Of a stretch of DNA of 64,000 nucleotides, positions 36,196 to 45,917 are shown in pieces; position 1 is the first letter of the stretch, and every line of letters begins with the position of its first letter. The notes beneath the pieces were generated by a model. That model did not search any database. It worked only from the letters and a program-made list of their open reading frames with translations, and was not told where the DNA came from. Source of the stretch: Aliivibrio sifiae (GTDB taxonomy: Bacteria > Pseudomonadota > Gammaproteobacteria > Enterobacterales > Vibrionaceae); assembly GCF_002954715.1 (NCBI RefSeq), contig NZ_MSCP01000002.1, positions 1,249,569 to 1,313,568 of the forward strand, written 5' to 3'. A program made the position numbers and the translations under genes.

Positions 36196-37101
36196 ATGAA
36201 TAAAATTCATCTTATTGGTTCATTAATTCTAGGGCTTTGCTCTGCATCTGCGATAGCGGGAGTTTCAAACGTTACACCATCACAATGTCAAGTGATGACA
36301 AATAAGAACGTTATGGCACCAAATGCACCAATACAATGTAATCGTCTAAAGAATGTTACATTTAAGCATTATGATTTTAAGGGAAAAACAGCAACAGGTC
36401 AGATCGTTGTTTTAGATGCCGTGGCTCCATATGTTGACCACATTTTTACTGAGTTATACCAACAACGCTTTCCTATCGCTCAAGCAAAACCAATCGAAAA
36501 CTATTCTGGTGACGATATCAAATCGATGGATGCTAATAACACTTCTGCATTCAACTATCGTCCAATTACGGGGAAATCTTCTCTTTCATTACACGCTTAT
36601 GGTGTAGCCGTCGATATCAACCCATTACAAAACCCATTTGTTGAATTTACTTCTTGGGGAACCGCGACATTTAAGCCACTTAAAGGTCATGAATATTCAA
36701 ATCGAATGTTACAACGCTTAGGAAAAGAAAACAGAAAAGGATTTGCAGAAGAAGTAATAAATATCTTCGCTAAAAACGGATTTATTTATTGGGGCGGGTA
36801 CTGGGATACGCCGATTGATTTCCAGCACTTTCAAACCAGCCGAGACATGGCTTATTTAATGACGACAATGCCAACCAAAGAGGCATCCCTATTCTTTAGT
36901 CATTATGTAGATTGGGTTCAATCATGCCAACAGAATTACGGCACAAAACGTATGAACGAATTCAAAGACTACACTTCATATTTACAAGCTGAATTAAAAA
37001 CGACCACCTCGTTGAATAGATTATATAAAGTAAATCCTAATGCCGTTATGCAAGCAATAAACAAGAAAGCGCAAGTTTCACAAACTCGTTGTTTTAAATA
37101 A
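36196..37101 (+). CDS. Secreted M15-family (D-Ala-D-Ala carboxypeptidase-like) peptidase
   Basis: 301 aa with signal peptide (SLILGLCSASAIAG). The zinc-site pattern of M15 is visible: SLHAYGVAVDINPLQNP (His and Asp ligands, residues about 133-142) and, downstream, YWDTPIDFQHFQ (catalytic Asp and third His ligand). It should cut peptidoglycan stem peptides in the periplasm. The C-terminal 90 residues are not catalytic and have no family I know. Single gene ending in a terminator at 37111. Confidence 0.88.
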   Translation: MNKIHLIGSLILGLCSASAIAGVSNVTPSQCQVMTNKNVMAPNAPIQCNRLKNVTFKHYDFKGKTATGQIVVLDAVAPYVDHIFTELYQQRFPIAQAKPIENYSGDDIKSMDANNTSAFNYRPITGKSSLSLHAYGVAVDINPLQNPFVEFTSWGTATFKPLKGHEYSNRMLQRLGKENRKGFAEEVINIFAKNGFIYWGGYWDTPIDFQHFQTSRDMAYLMTTMPTKEASLFFSHYVDWVQSCQQNYGTKRMNEFKDYTSYLQAELKTTTSLNRLYKVNPNAVMQAINKKAQVSQTRCFK

Positions 37102-37110
37102 AAACAATCC

Positions 37111-37140
37111 AGATGGCCACATTATGTGGCCATTATTTAC
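37111..37140 (+). terminator. Terminator after the M15 peptidase gene
   Basis: ATGGCCACA/TGTGGCCAT, 9-bp perfect stem with a 3-base loop, followed by a short T-containing tail (TATTTA). Confidence 0.65.
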
Positions 37141-37187
37141 CAACAATTCAAAGCATGTCCTTCATTGCTTTATCTATACATTACACT

Positions 37188-38543
37188 TTATTTATCAAGT
37201 GAACTGGGATCACTTACTAATCTAATTTTATATTCATCTTTATCTTCATTTTTTGTTACGTAAACAAAAAATGTTCTTATCAAGCCAGAGTCTCCTGGAA
37301 TCCATCGATTATCCTCTAGTATAAAATCCTTACTTCCCAGCACCCCTTCATCCCAAGAAGATATCTGTACTGTTGCTGTTTCTCCTTCAGTATATTTGTA
37401 ATTAGAAAAATAAACGACATAAAGACCTGTTTGAATTATATTTGGATCACATGAAACGAGATAACGCTCAGGCCCATACCCTGTTGTATTATTTATATCA
37501 AGATAACCAGATTCACCAATAGGGTATTCAAAATTAACAAGATCCCAAGGACTTAGAGGAAGCGGCTCTTGAATCGATAAATCTACGTCTCCTAAGCCAC
37601 TCCATGTTAGCGTTGCTGTAAATAATCCAGTAGAAGCCTCCACTGATGGTGGCGCTAATGAATTCAATGCATCATCAATATAGCTCTTCACTGAAGTTGA
37701 GATATGTATTTGGGGATTCAAATATATCTCTAATAAACCATGACCCAAAAAGTCTGTTTCACCATTAAGCCCAGCGGGACGAAATAAATATGGGGGGATG
37801 AAGTCTGTAATATTAGGAACACTACCAACAAGACGAAGACCATTGATAACTAAATCTTGATCCGCCAACACATACTCTCCTCTTAAGGTGGGAGATGCAG
37901 GTCCGATATGAACAACCTTTACTGCTTCCTCTCGCGTATTTTGAGTTAAAGCGTAGTCATACGCCACATTTACAAATAAATTTCCTTGAGAATGCGCGAC
38001 AAAAAGTAGCTTTTTCCCCTCAGCAATCCATGTATCAATTCGCGTTTGTTGCTCTGAATAATTTTCTAATGTCGGAGGATTTTCAATAAATTTTGTTAGA
38101 ATTTCAACAGCTGCTGCTTGAGCGAAATCAGTCAGTTCATCTCTAAGCTCAATAGCAGATGGAACCGTCTCAATAATAATCCCCCACCAATCACCACCAC
38201 CATGAATTGACTCAAAAAATAATTCATATCGCTCAGATAAAAGCCCTTCTTGCTCTCGTAATCTTTGCTCAAATGTTTCTACAAAATCTTCAAATCCATT
38301 GGAGTAATTATATACAAGTTCATATTTAATAGGCTCGCCATCTTCATTTTTATTACCGTGAATTTTTTTCAATTTATTGAGTGCATCTTTAGCTTGTATT
38401 TCTGTTGTTAAAACGCCATTAAAAAAACCAAATACAATACCTTGGACTTCACATTTTTTTTCATTAATACTACTAGCTTGAACAAAATTAAATGGATAAA
38501 TAAAAAGCATACTAATAAGAATAAATCGATTGATTCTAGTCAT
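37188..38543 (-). CDS. Exported alpha/beta hydrolase-like protein
   Basis: About 451 aa with a signal peptide (FILISMLFIYPFNFVQAS). The nucleophile elbow is VAHSQGN (G/A-x-S-x-G type), preceded by strand KLLFVAHS, as in lipases and esterases. The C-terminal 150 residues (about 300-451) look like a separate beta domain (LTWSGLGDVDLSIQEP, VYFSNYKYTEGETATVQISS), similar in style to pre-peptidase-type or DUF2135-like domains; this is only a pattern impression. The start at 38543 overlaps the upstream lipoprotein stop, so the two are coupled. Confidence 0.7.
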   Translation of the reverse strand: MTRINRFILISMLFIYPFNFVQASSINEKKCEVQGIVFGFFNGVLTTEIQAKDALNKLKKIHGNKNEDGEPIKYELVYNYSNGFEDFVETFEQRLREQEGLLSERYELFFESIHGGGDWWGIIIETVPSAIELRDELTDFAQAAAVEILTKFIENPPTLENYSEQQTRIDTWIAEGKKLLFVAHSQGNLFVNVAYDYALTQNTREEAVKVVHIGPASPTLRGEYVLADQDLVINGLRLVGSVPNITDFIPPYLFRPAGLNGETDFLGHGLLEIYLNPQIHISTSVKSYIDDALNSLAPPSVEASTGLFTATLTWSGLGDVDLSIQEPLPLSPWDLVNFEYPIGESGYLDINNTTGYGPERYLVSCDPNIIQTGLYVVYFSNYKYTEGETATVQISSWDEGVLGSKDFILEDNRWIPGDSGLIRTFFVYVTKNEDKDEYKIRLVSDPSSLDK

Positions 38544-39060
38544 GACAAGAACCATCTTGTAAACTAAATACCATTCCACTAGCAGCTTTACTTACAGATA
38601 AATAGGCAAGCAATCTCTTTTTGGTATTAGTCATCATTGATTCAATTTCACTCCATACAATTGATGTGTTCTTAGCATCAGGTCCACTAAATTGGTCATT
38701 AAGACAATTTAACGCCTCCCCAACAGCTACATCCATTTTTCTTATATCAGCTTTTACCTTATTTCTGTCTTTGTTTGTTACATCAATAACCATATTCATT
38801 TGTAGAGCCTTAGCCATTTGCATTGCTGCCGTACGTTGCTTCGGTTCTTGGTAAGTGATTTCAATGTACTTTTCTATGTCATCCCTAATGCCATTATTAT
38901 TAATATCTGGCCCTGCAATGTCATCGCTGCGATCTAACGTTGGTAATTCACCCGTCACTTCTAATTCTGCAATTTTATCTTTAGGAGAGAGTTCATCATC
39001 ACTGTCATTGCAACCAACAAGAGCAAGAGATAGAAGAATAAGTACTGTAATTTTGTTCAT
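38536..39060 (-). CDS. Lipoprotein with Ca-binding-like loop
   Basis: 174 aa. Lipobox LALVGC (Cys17). The segment DIAGPDINNNGIRDDIEKYI resembles an EF-hand/dockerin-type DxNxNGxRDDIE calcium loop, found in many secreted lipoproteins. The rest is helical. It overlaps the hydrolase gene by eight bases and probably acts with it at the outer membrane. No known family. Confidence 0.65.
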   Translation of the reverse strand: MNKITVLILLSLALVGCNDSDDELSPKDKIAELEVTGELPTLDRSDDIAGPDINNNGIRDDIEKYIEITYQEPKQRTAAMQMAKALQMNMVIDVTNKDRNKVKADIRKMDVAVGEALNCLNDQFSGPDAKNTSIVWSEIESMMTNTKKRLLAYLSVSKAASGMVFSLQDGSCHD

Positions 39061-39378
39061 TTTATTTATCCGTTAATAAGGCTGAATAAATAACGATCTC
39101 ATAACTATGTATCTATAAACCAAGGCATATCAAAACTTAATTTCAAAAAATAATCACATAATTGCAGTAAATCATTTGAAATTTACGAAGAGAAAAAAGC
39201 AGAAAGAGGATGACGGGTTCTATTACGGAAGTTTTTTATAACAACATAAAAAATCCGATATTAATCACTTAATATCGGATTTGAAATTGTTAGCAACAAT
39301 CATTCAAGCATTTCAATTAATATATTACACCGTCATTTCAATGCTTATATGTTTGTCTTTATTATTCAATGATAATAC
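39061..39378. other. 318-bp gap between lipoprotein gene and speB
   Basis: Holds the promoter of the lipoprotein/hydrolase pair on the left side and the speB terminator (39249-39284) on the right. No gene seen. Confidence 0.5.
39249..39284 (-). terminator. Terminator of the speA-speB operon
   Basis: AAATCCGATATTAA/TTAATATCGGATTT, 14-bp perfect stem with loop TCAC. On the minus strand it is followed by TTTTATG, about 95 bases past the speB stop. Confidence 0.88.
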
Positions 39379-40305
39379 TTATTTCCCAATACGGTTCGCA
39401 GTCCACACGTACAGTAATTCAAGTGCAATGGTTGCACCTGCTAGTGCAGTAATATCACTTTGGTCATACGCTGGTGATACTTCGACCACATCCATACCAA
39501 CCATATTGATACCTTGTAAACCACGAATGATTTTTAAGATCTTATCTGAATTCAAGCCACCACACACAGGTGTACCTGTACCCGGAGCAAATGCAGGATC
39601 AAGACAGTCAATATCAAACGTTAGATAGACTGGCTTGTCGCCAACAATGCTTTTCACTTGTTCGATAATGGCATCAACGCTCATGTCATTCGCTTGCATC
39701 GCATTAATCACATTGAAGCCATGATCTTTTGGGTCATACTCAGTACGAATACCAATTTGCACTGAATGCTCAGGCGAAATTAAACCTTCGTTAGGCGCAT
39801 GATAGAACATAGTACCGTGATCATAACGACTACCATGACTGTAAGTATCTGTATGTGCATCAAAATGAATCAATGCCATTTCACCGTATTTTTTCGCGTA
39901 AGAACGGAGTAATGGCAGAGTAATGAAATGATCACCACCTAAGCCTAATAATGTTTTACCACTATCTAAAATCGCATCAGCAGCGGCTTCAAGACGTACA
40001 GTAAAATCTTCTGCATCACCCGTATCAAACACTAAATCACCAGAATCGATAACTTTAGTATGATCAAATACATTGAAATCCCATGGGAATTTTTTACCTT
40101 CCCACGATAGATTTACTGATGCACGACGAATCGCATCAGGGCCTAAACGCGCACCAGGACGACCTGAAGTAGCCATATCTAACGGTGCACCTAAAACAAC
40201 GATGTCTGCATCATTATCGATTGGGTTTTGTACCAATGGGCGACGCATAAATGTCATTGCATTTGAGTACAATGAGTAATCTTTTTTAGTGAATAAATCG
40301 TTCAT
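39379..40305 (-). CDS. speB: Agmatinase
   Basis: 308 aa ureohydrolase. Converts agmatine to putrescine and urea. Mn-ligand motifs intact: [20 protein letters not shown] and [17 protein letters not shown]. Its ATG overlaps the speA stop (TAATG), so the two enzymes of the arginine-to-putrescine route are translated together. Confidence 0.94.
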   Translation of the reverse strand: MNDLFTKKDYSLYSNAMTFMRRPLVQNPIDNDADIVVLGAPLDMATSGRPGARLGPDAIRRASVNLSWEGKKFPWDFNVFDHTKVIDSGDLVFDTGDAEDFTVRLEAAADAILDSGKTLLGLGGDHFITLPLLRSYAKKYGEMALIHFDAHTDTYSHGSRYDHGTMFYHAPNEGLISPEHSVQIGIRTEYDPKDHGFNVINAMQANDMSVDAIIEQVKSIVGDKPVYLTFDIDCLDPAFAPGTGTPVCGGLNSDKILKIIRGLQGINMVGMDVVEVSPAYDQSDITALAGATIALELLYVWTANRIGK

Positions 40306-42230
40306 TAAAAATCTTCCAAATAAGTGTAACCCATCAAGCCTTGCTCTAACTCTTCAAGCACGCTTTGTTGTTCTTCTTTTGCGACTTTAGCCGTAACCAT
40401 GTCTTTGTAGTTTTGACGAATTAAATCCACATCAATATGAACATAACGCATCATGTCTTCAACCGTATCGCCTTCATTGATGTAATCAATATTGGCTTCA
40501 CCGTTGTCATCCACATTGACAACTACACTGTGCGTATCACCAAATAGGTTATGCATATCACCCAAGATCTCTTGGTATGCACCCACTAGGAAAAAGCCCA
40601 TTAAATAAGGTTCATCTGGGTTCCACGCTGGTACTGGCAGTGTTGTTTCAATGCCTTGGCCATCAACGTATTGATCAATAATACCGTCAGAATCACACGT
40701 AATATCAAGAACGACTGCACGATGCTCATCCGCATTATCAAGACCACTTAATGGCAATACAGGGAACACTTGGTCAATACCCCATGCATCAGGCAACGAT
40801 TGGAACAAAGAGAAGTTAACAAAGAACTTATCTGCTAAACGCTCACTCAACTCATCCAAGATTGGGCGATGGTAGCGGTTCTTAGTATTCATTTTTACGC
40901 TTAACTCGTAGTTAATACGTAATGAAACCTGCTCTGCCCATGCTCGATGTTGCAGGTTAATCATACCTGTCGCAAATTGATTATGTGCTTCAGATACATC
41001 GCACTGCGTATCATTATAAATCTCAATTAGTGCACGGTCATCACTGCCATTTTCTAGCTGCTCTAAGTTACGCCACATATTGTGTAGCAACAAAGGTGCA
41101 TCACCATGAGGTTCTTCAATCGCTTCAGGTGTGTAACTTTCTGTGCCGATCACATTAGTAATCAATACTGCGTGATGCGCTGTCAATGAACGTCCAGATT
41201 CAGAAATAATGACTGGCATTGGTTGTGAGTAAAGCTGACAAATATCACCAATGGTCATCACAATGTTACGTGCGTACTCCGCCAAACCGTAGTTCATAGA
41301 ATTAGATGATTGACTACGAGTACCGTCGTAATCCACCGCCAAACCGCCCCCCACATCTAGGTATTTTAGTTTTGCGCCAATATCACGTAATTCACAATAG
41401 AATCGTGCCGCTTCACTTACGCCATTACGTACATCACGAATGTTTGCCATTTGTGAACCTAAATGGAAATGCACAAGCTCTAGAATATCCAATTGGTCTT
41501 CTGCTTTTAGACGATTAATTACCGTCAGTACTTGAGAGGCAGATAAGCCAAATTTAGATTTTTCACCACCACTTGCTTGCCATTTACCTGCACCTTGCGA
41601 TGCAAGACGAATACGCAAGCCTAATCTTGGTGTTACTCCTAATGCTTTTGCTTCAGATAACACCAAATCTAATTCTGATAATTTTTCTAATACAATGAAA
41701 ACACTGTGGCCCAGTTTCTCACCGATAAGCGCTAGACGCACGTATTCACGGTCTTTATAACCATTACATACAATCACAGAACTCGCTTTTTGAGCCAACG
41801 CTAATACGGCCAATAATTCAGGCTTACTGCCCGCTTCTAGACCTAATTGCTTTTGCTCTAATTGCGCTTGGCTTGCCAAGATCTCATCAACCACTTCTTT
41901 TTGTTGGTTTACCTTAATTGGGTACACTAACAAATAGTGGTTTTCATACTGATATTCATCAATCGCTTGGTTAAATGCATTACAAATACTATGCACACGC
42001 TGATGTACGATTTGAGGAAAACGAACCAAAGCAGGCAATCCAATATTTCGCTGCTCTAATTGATTCACAATATGACTTAATGGGACTTGATGATCTGCAT
42101 CACTACGCGGTGATACATAGACTTCACCATTATCATCAATACCGTAAAAACCTTGGCTCCAATGCTTTACATTATACTCAGCACGGATGCGTTCCAAATT
42201 AACCGAATGTTCCAAATCTAGAGACCTCAC
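40305..42230 (-). CDS. speA: Biosynthetic arginine decarboxylase
   Basis: 641 aa, fold III PLP-dependent decarboxylase producing agmatine. PLP lysine in YPIKVNQ, then [42 protein letters not shown], and the C-terminal [18 protein letters not shown] and YTYLEDF, all as in E. coli SpeA. The N-terminus is about 20 residues shorter than enteric SpeA. First gene of the operon with speB. Confidence 0.96.
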   Translation of the reverse strand: MRSLDLEHSVNLERIRAEYNVKHWSQGFYGIDDNGEVYVSPRSDADHQVPLSHIVNQLEQRNIGLPALVRFPQIVHQRVHSICNAFNQAIDEYQYENHYLLVYPIKVNQQKEVVDEILASQAQLEQKQLGLEAGSKPELLAVLALAQKASSVIVCNGYKDREYVRLALIGEKLGHSVFIVLEKLSELDLVLSEAKALGVTPRLGLRIRLASQGAGKWQASGGEKSKFGLSASQVLTVINRLKAEDQLDILELVHFHLGSQMANIRDVRNGVSEAARFYCELRDIGAKLKYLDVGGGLAVDYDGTRSQSSNSMNYGLAEYARNIVMTIGDICQLYSQPMPVIISESGRSLTAHHAVLITNVIGTESYTPEAIEEPHGDAPLLLHNMWRNLEQLENGSDDRALIEIYNDTQCDVSEAHNQFATGMINLQHRAWAEQVSLRINYELSVKMNTKNRYHRPILDELSERLADKFFVNFSLFQSLPDAWGIDQVFPVLPLSGLDNADEHRAVVLDITCDSDGIIDQYVDGQGIETTLPVPAWNPDEPYLMGFFLVGAYQEILGDMHNLFGDTHSVVVNVDDNGEANIDYINEGDTVEDMMRYVHIDVDLIRQNYKDMVTAKVAKEEQQSVLEELEQGLMGYTYLEDF

Positions 42231-42539
42231 ACAATAGGGCCATCAACAGAAAATACCTCGTTGGAATATCGAGGCATAACCCAACAACATCGCAATCCAG
42301 CGAAGTGTTGACGGCATTAACTTATATTATTAAAAGGTAGTCCAATAATGAATATTTATCGTGATAATCAAAAAAATTTGTCGATAAATGTGATGTTTAT
42401 TGTGTGGTTTTATCACTTTATTTTCGCTCTAATAAGCACCATAAATACAAGCAAAATGTAACCGTTTATATCTATCCCTTGTTTCTCTCTCATTACCCAG
42501 TAAAATCCCTATTAACATTTGCTGTAATTAATATGTTCT
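42231..42539. other. 309-bp divergent promoter region (speA / HMG-CoA reductase)
   Basis: Contains a CCTCG/CGAGG inverted repeat in the speA leader (42256-42274) and an ArgR-box-like site (42347-42364). No ORF or RNA gene recognised. Confidence 0.5.
42347..42364. promoter_or_regulatory. ArgR-box-like site upstream of speA
   Basis: AATGAATATTTATCGTGA matches the left half and centre of the ArgR box (WNTGAATWWWWATTCANW); the right half is poor. It would fit arginine control of the agmatine route. Confidence 0.3.
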
Positions 42540-43799
42540 ATGCCAAAACTGAATCTGCACCGCCGTGACTATGTATCAATTTTAGGAGGCGATCTCTCTG
42601 CAGATAAATTAGAGCAATCGCTCAATCCTCATTTTGAAAAACCAACCAATAAGATCACCCCGAGCCCTTATTTAACTGAAAAAAATTTGGTGCGACGCTG
42701 GGGAAAGCTAGATAACGACGCTCTACAAGCTGAATTATTGGATCCACATACTCAAGCCCAGAGCCACGTATACGAAAAGAATATTGAACACTTTATTGGT
42801 ACCGTCAAAGTACCTGTCGGTCTTGCTGGGCCATTACGTGTGAATGGGTTATTTGCTAATGATGATTATTTGGTTCCTCTAGCGACTACCGAGGCGGCTT
42901 TAGTAGCCTCTTATAATCGCGGAGCACAATTGTTAACGGCGAGTGGTGGTGCAAGTGCCATGCTATTAAATGAAGGCGTCACACGAACGCCTGCCTTTGC
43001 CTTTTATGGGTTAACCGAAGCGGGACAATTTGTTGCATGGGCAGTCACCCAATACGACACATTCAAACAACTTGCAGAAGCCACAACATCCCACGGAAAA
43101 CTCAGCGATATAAATATCAGTATTGAAGGCAATCATGTCTATTTGGTGTTTGAGTTTTTAACCGGTGATGCCTCAGGTCAAAACATGGTGACCATTGCCA
43201 CTAACGCTATTTTTGAATTCATCATGGATAACTCCCCGATCACGCCTGAAAACGCGTATTTAGATGGCAATTTATCAGGCGACAAAAAAGCGAGTAGCCA
43301 ATCACTTCGTAGTGTTCGTGGTAAAAAAGTGACCGCTGAAGCGCATATCCCTGCCGATTTAGTTAAAAAATACCTGCATACTACTCCTGAAAAAATGATG
43401 CAATTTACTCAGATGAGTACGGTTGGCGCAACGCTCAGCGGTACTATCGGTATCAACGCGCATTATGCGAATGCGCTTGCTGCTCTTTATATAGCTTGCG
43501 GGCAAGATGCGGCGTGTGTTGCTGAATCAGCCATTGGTATGACTCGTATTGAAGTTGATAGAAATGGAGATTTGTACGCGAGCGTCACTTTACCAAACTT
43601 AATGGTTGGAACAGTTGGCGGGGGTACTGGATTACCAAGCCAAAAAGCCTGTTTAGAATTAATGGGGTTACGCGGTTCAGGCAAATCTCAAGCATTAGCG
43701 GAAGTGTGTGCTGCTTTATGCTTGGCGGGTGAATTATCGATTGTTGGTGCGTTTTGCGCAGGGCACTTCTCTCGTGCGCATCACAAATTAGCGCGCTAG
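42540..43799 (+). CDS. Hydroxymethylglutaryl-CoA reductase, class I type
   Basis: 419 aa. NADPH-dependent HMG-CoA reductase making mevalonate. Class I signatures: ENIxxxIGxxxVPVGLAGPL (residues 79-99 region), catalytic Glu118 in TTEAALVAS, Asp210 in LTGDASGQNM, Lys in GDKKASS (249-250) and His409 in GAFCAGHFSRAHH. There is no membrane domain, unlike the eukaryotic enzymes. Gammaproteobacteria normally use the MEP pathway, so this is probably an old lateral gain shared by vibrios. No other mevalonate genes are close. Confidence 0.93.
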   Translation: MPKLNLHRRDYVSILGGDLSADKLEQSLNPHFEKPTNKITPSPYLTEKNLVRRWGKLDNDALQAELLDPHTQAQSHVYEKNIEHFIGTVKVPVGLAGPLRVNGLFANDDYLVPLATTEAALVASYNRGAQLLTASGGASAMLLNEGVTRTPAFAFYGLTEAGQFVAWAVTQYDTFKQLAEATTSHGKLSDINISIEGNHVYLVFEFLTGDASGQNMVTIATNAIFEFIMDNSPITPENAYLDGNLSGDKKASSQSLRSVRGKKVTAEAHIPADLVKKYLHTTPEKMMQFTQMSTVGATLSGTIGINAHYANALAALYIACGQDAACVAESAIGMTRIEVDRNGDLYASVTLPNLMVGTVGGGTGLPSQKACLELMGLRGSGKSQALAEVCAALCLAGELSIVGAFCAGHFSRAHHKLAR

Positions 43800-43846
43800 T
43801 TAATAGACTGGAATACCCAATGCCCGTTAACTAACGCAACAATTAA

Positions 43847-44383
43847 TTATTGTTCAACAAAGATAAGTTCATTTGTTTTAAAACCTAGAGATTGAGCGGT
43901 TGATACAAAACGCTCAATCACTTCTTGATCAACGTCTTTTGTTCGAGAGAGTAGCCATAAATAATCTAAATCAGGCCCCGACACAAATGCATATTCATAG
44001 TTTTCTTTGTCTAACTCAAAAATAACGTATGAACCATAAAAAGGCCCAAAGAAAGACACTTTTAAATAGCCTTCATCTGGTTGATTAACAAATTTAGCTT
44101 TGCCAAGCGCTTCGCTCCATTCGTTATCTTCTGCCGAAAATCCCTTATTAATAACCTTAACCGAGCCGTCATCGTTCACGCTGTAAGTCGCACTAACTTG
44201 ACTTAAACCACGCTCAAACGAATGATCCAACCTCGCAATTTCGTACCATTCTCCAAGATAGCGATTAAGCTCAAATCCTGAAATAGGCTGAACGTCTTTT
44301 GGCATCCCTAAACAACCACTTAGCATCATCAAGGTTGCACCTATAACACCAAATTTTGTTATCTTCTTTATCATCGTTATCAT
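43847..44383 (-). CDS. Outer-membrane lipocalin (Blc-like)
   Basis: About 178 aa lipoprotein with lipobox MLSGC. Lipocalin structurally conserved regions: GEWYEIARLDHSFERGL (Gly-x-Trp), FFGPFYGSYVIFELD and WLLSRTKDV, as in E. coli Blc. It binds lysophospholipids or fatty acids at the outer membrane. The start at 44383 has GGAG six bases before it; further upstream in-frame Mets (44395, 44464) are less likely. Confidence 0.9.
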   Translation of the reverse strand: MITMIKKITKFGVIGATLMMLSGCLGMPKDVQPISGFELNRYLGEWYEIARLDHSFERGLSQVSATYSVNDDGSVKVINKGFSAEDNEWSEALGKAKFVNQPDEGYLKVSFFGPFYGSYVIFELDKENYEYAFVSGPDLDYLWLLSRTKDVDQEVIERFVSTAQSLGFKTNELIFVEQ

Positions 44384-44594
44384 CGTTAACTCCATTAACT
44401 TTATCTCTTTATTATTACGAATAGTCCGTGTAAAAAGATCACTTGCCACTATTATTTTTATCACACCTATTTAACGCCATCCATAAACATTGCTTGTAAA
44501 TATGATGTTGCCGCGATTAAACGAACGCTTTCACTACCAATAGCTCAATAGAACCTAATTCAACATCATATGTTTAATACATTAGGTAAGAACC

Positions 44595-45773
44595 TTAAAG
44601 ATCAACCGAGAAGGTATTAAATTGAGGAGGCTTATCATCCCAAACGTTACCAATTAAAGTTTGTTCATACCCATATTTATACAAGTACTGCATATAGGTA
44701 GAATCAAACGGCTGATCAGGGTCTTGCTCTACCTCCAATGCCATATCACTTTCCATATGACTAAAATAAAAATCAATGTTTGAGCGTTGCGCCAAGTTAT
44801 AAATACGCATCACATCTCCTCGACCTTGGTACTTAATTAACGTTGATAATGAGCGTGAAGCAACGTAATTTAAATTCAATTCTGGATCATCGACCTTAGG
44901 CTCAAATTCCCCATTTCTTATTACATAAATATGATGGTTTTTATTTGGATTATTCACACTAGATAACGAATCGGAAATTAAGAATACTTGCCTTGTCACT
45001 CCTCCATCGACATGCAGTTCTTGATAAGTTTCTTCATCACTTTCAACATTAACTCGGACTGCCGGGAATGCTCCTGGAATGGACGCTGAAGCTAAAATAA
45101 TGTCTTCAAATAACCGTTGGCTCTCGTCAGATTTTAACGCTGCAATCTCTCCCATATTCCAAATAGACAATCGCTGGCTGCCTAAATCGGTTGTACCGAC
45201 CAATAATAAGCGACCTTGGGCATTATATTCAGCGACTTTATCAAGCAATTCTGTTGTGACGGTTTCTCTTATTGTATTTTCAAGTGGCGAACTGTCTAAC
45301 AATGCAGTTCCACTTAGCATATTAAATATACGTTTGGTGATAAAAATATCGTCAGTTTCTGTTGTGGTATAAAATTCGGTGAGTTCATCATCATAGTCTT
45401 CTCCTAAATACGCAAACACCGCGATTAATGCTCCTGTACTTACTCCCGTCACAATATCAAAGTCAGGTCTTCCCCCCATCTCGCTCCATGCAGTTAAAAT
45501 GCCTGCACCATAAGCCCCATTTGCGCCACCACCAGATAACGCTAAGTAATGATGATCATCTTTTTCTTGTTGGAAATGAGATAAGTACACTTCATCAAAA
45601 AATAGATCACTGCTGTCACCCCAGTAGCGTAAATTGTCTTTTCCTAAAGGATAAACCTGATCGCTTTGTTCACTTGGAACAGCGGTGAAAGAAGCGCTAG
45701 TTGAACAACCAATTAAGGATGTGGTGCATAAAATAATAAAAGGCCATTGCCTAAGCATCGAAATAATGGACAT
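44595..45773 (-). CDS. Patatin-like phospholipase lipoprotein
   Basis: 392 aa. Lipobox SLIGC (Cys23). Patatin catalytic parts intact: oxyanion loop SGGGANGAYGAG, nucleophile elbow GVSTGAL (Ser), and the catalytic Asp in HVDGGVTR. It should hydrolyse acyl esters of lipids at the outer membrane. It lies downstream of the efflux operon and upstream of the lipocalin on the same strand; a hairpin and palindrome at 45867-45895 may belong to its promoter. Confidence 0.9.
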   Translation of the reverse strand: MSIISMLRQWPFIILCTTSLIGCSTSASFTAVPSEQSDQVYPLGKDNLRYWGDSSDLFFDEVYLSHFQQEKDDHHYLALSGGGANGAYGAGILTAWSEMGGRPDFDIVTGVSTGALIAVFAYLGEDYDDELTEFYTTTETDDIFITKRIFNMLSGTALLDSSPLENTIRETVTTELLDKVAEYNAQGRLLLVGTTDLGSQRLSIWNMGEIAALKSDESQRLFEDIILASASIPGAFPAVRVNVESDEETYQELHVDGGVTRQVFLISDSLSSVNNPNKNHHIYVIRNGEFEPKVDDPELNLNYVASRSLSTLIKYQGRGDVMRIYNLAQRSNIDFYFSHMESDMALEVEQDPDQPFDSTYMQYLYKYGYEQTLIGNVWDDKPPQFNTFSVDL

Positions 45774-45866
45774 AAATTCATTCTCTTTATGTTGAAACGC
45801 GTAAGGAAGTACGTAAGAGGCGGTACTTTAATAGCAGTAATAACGTGGTAATTTGAGGCAACTCGT

Positions 45867-45895
45867 ACCGTGAACTATCAATGAACGTTCACGGT
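45867..45895. promoter_or_regulatory. Inverted repeat upstream of the patatin gene
   Basis: ACCGTGAAC/GTTCACGGT, 9-bp perfect arms with an 11-base spacer. The right part contains the self-palindrome TGAACGTTCA (45882-45891). No T-run follows, so it may be an operator rather than a terminator for the upstream efflux operon. Confidence 0.45.
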
Positions 45896-45917
45896 GTAAG
45901 TCATTTACTATGTGACG

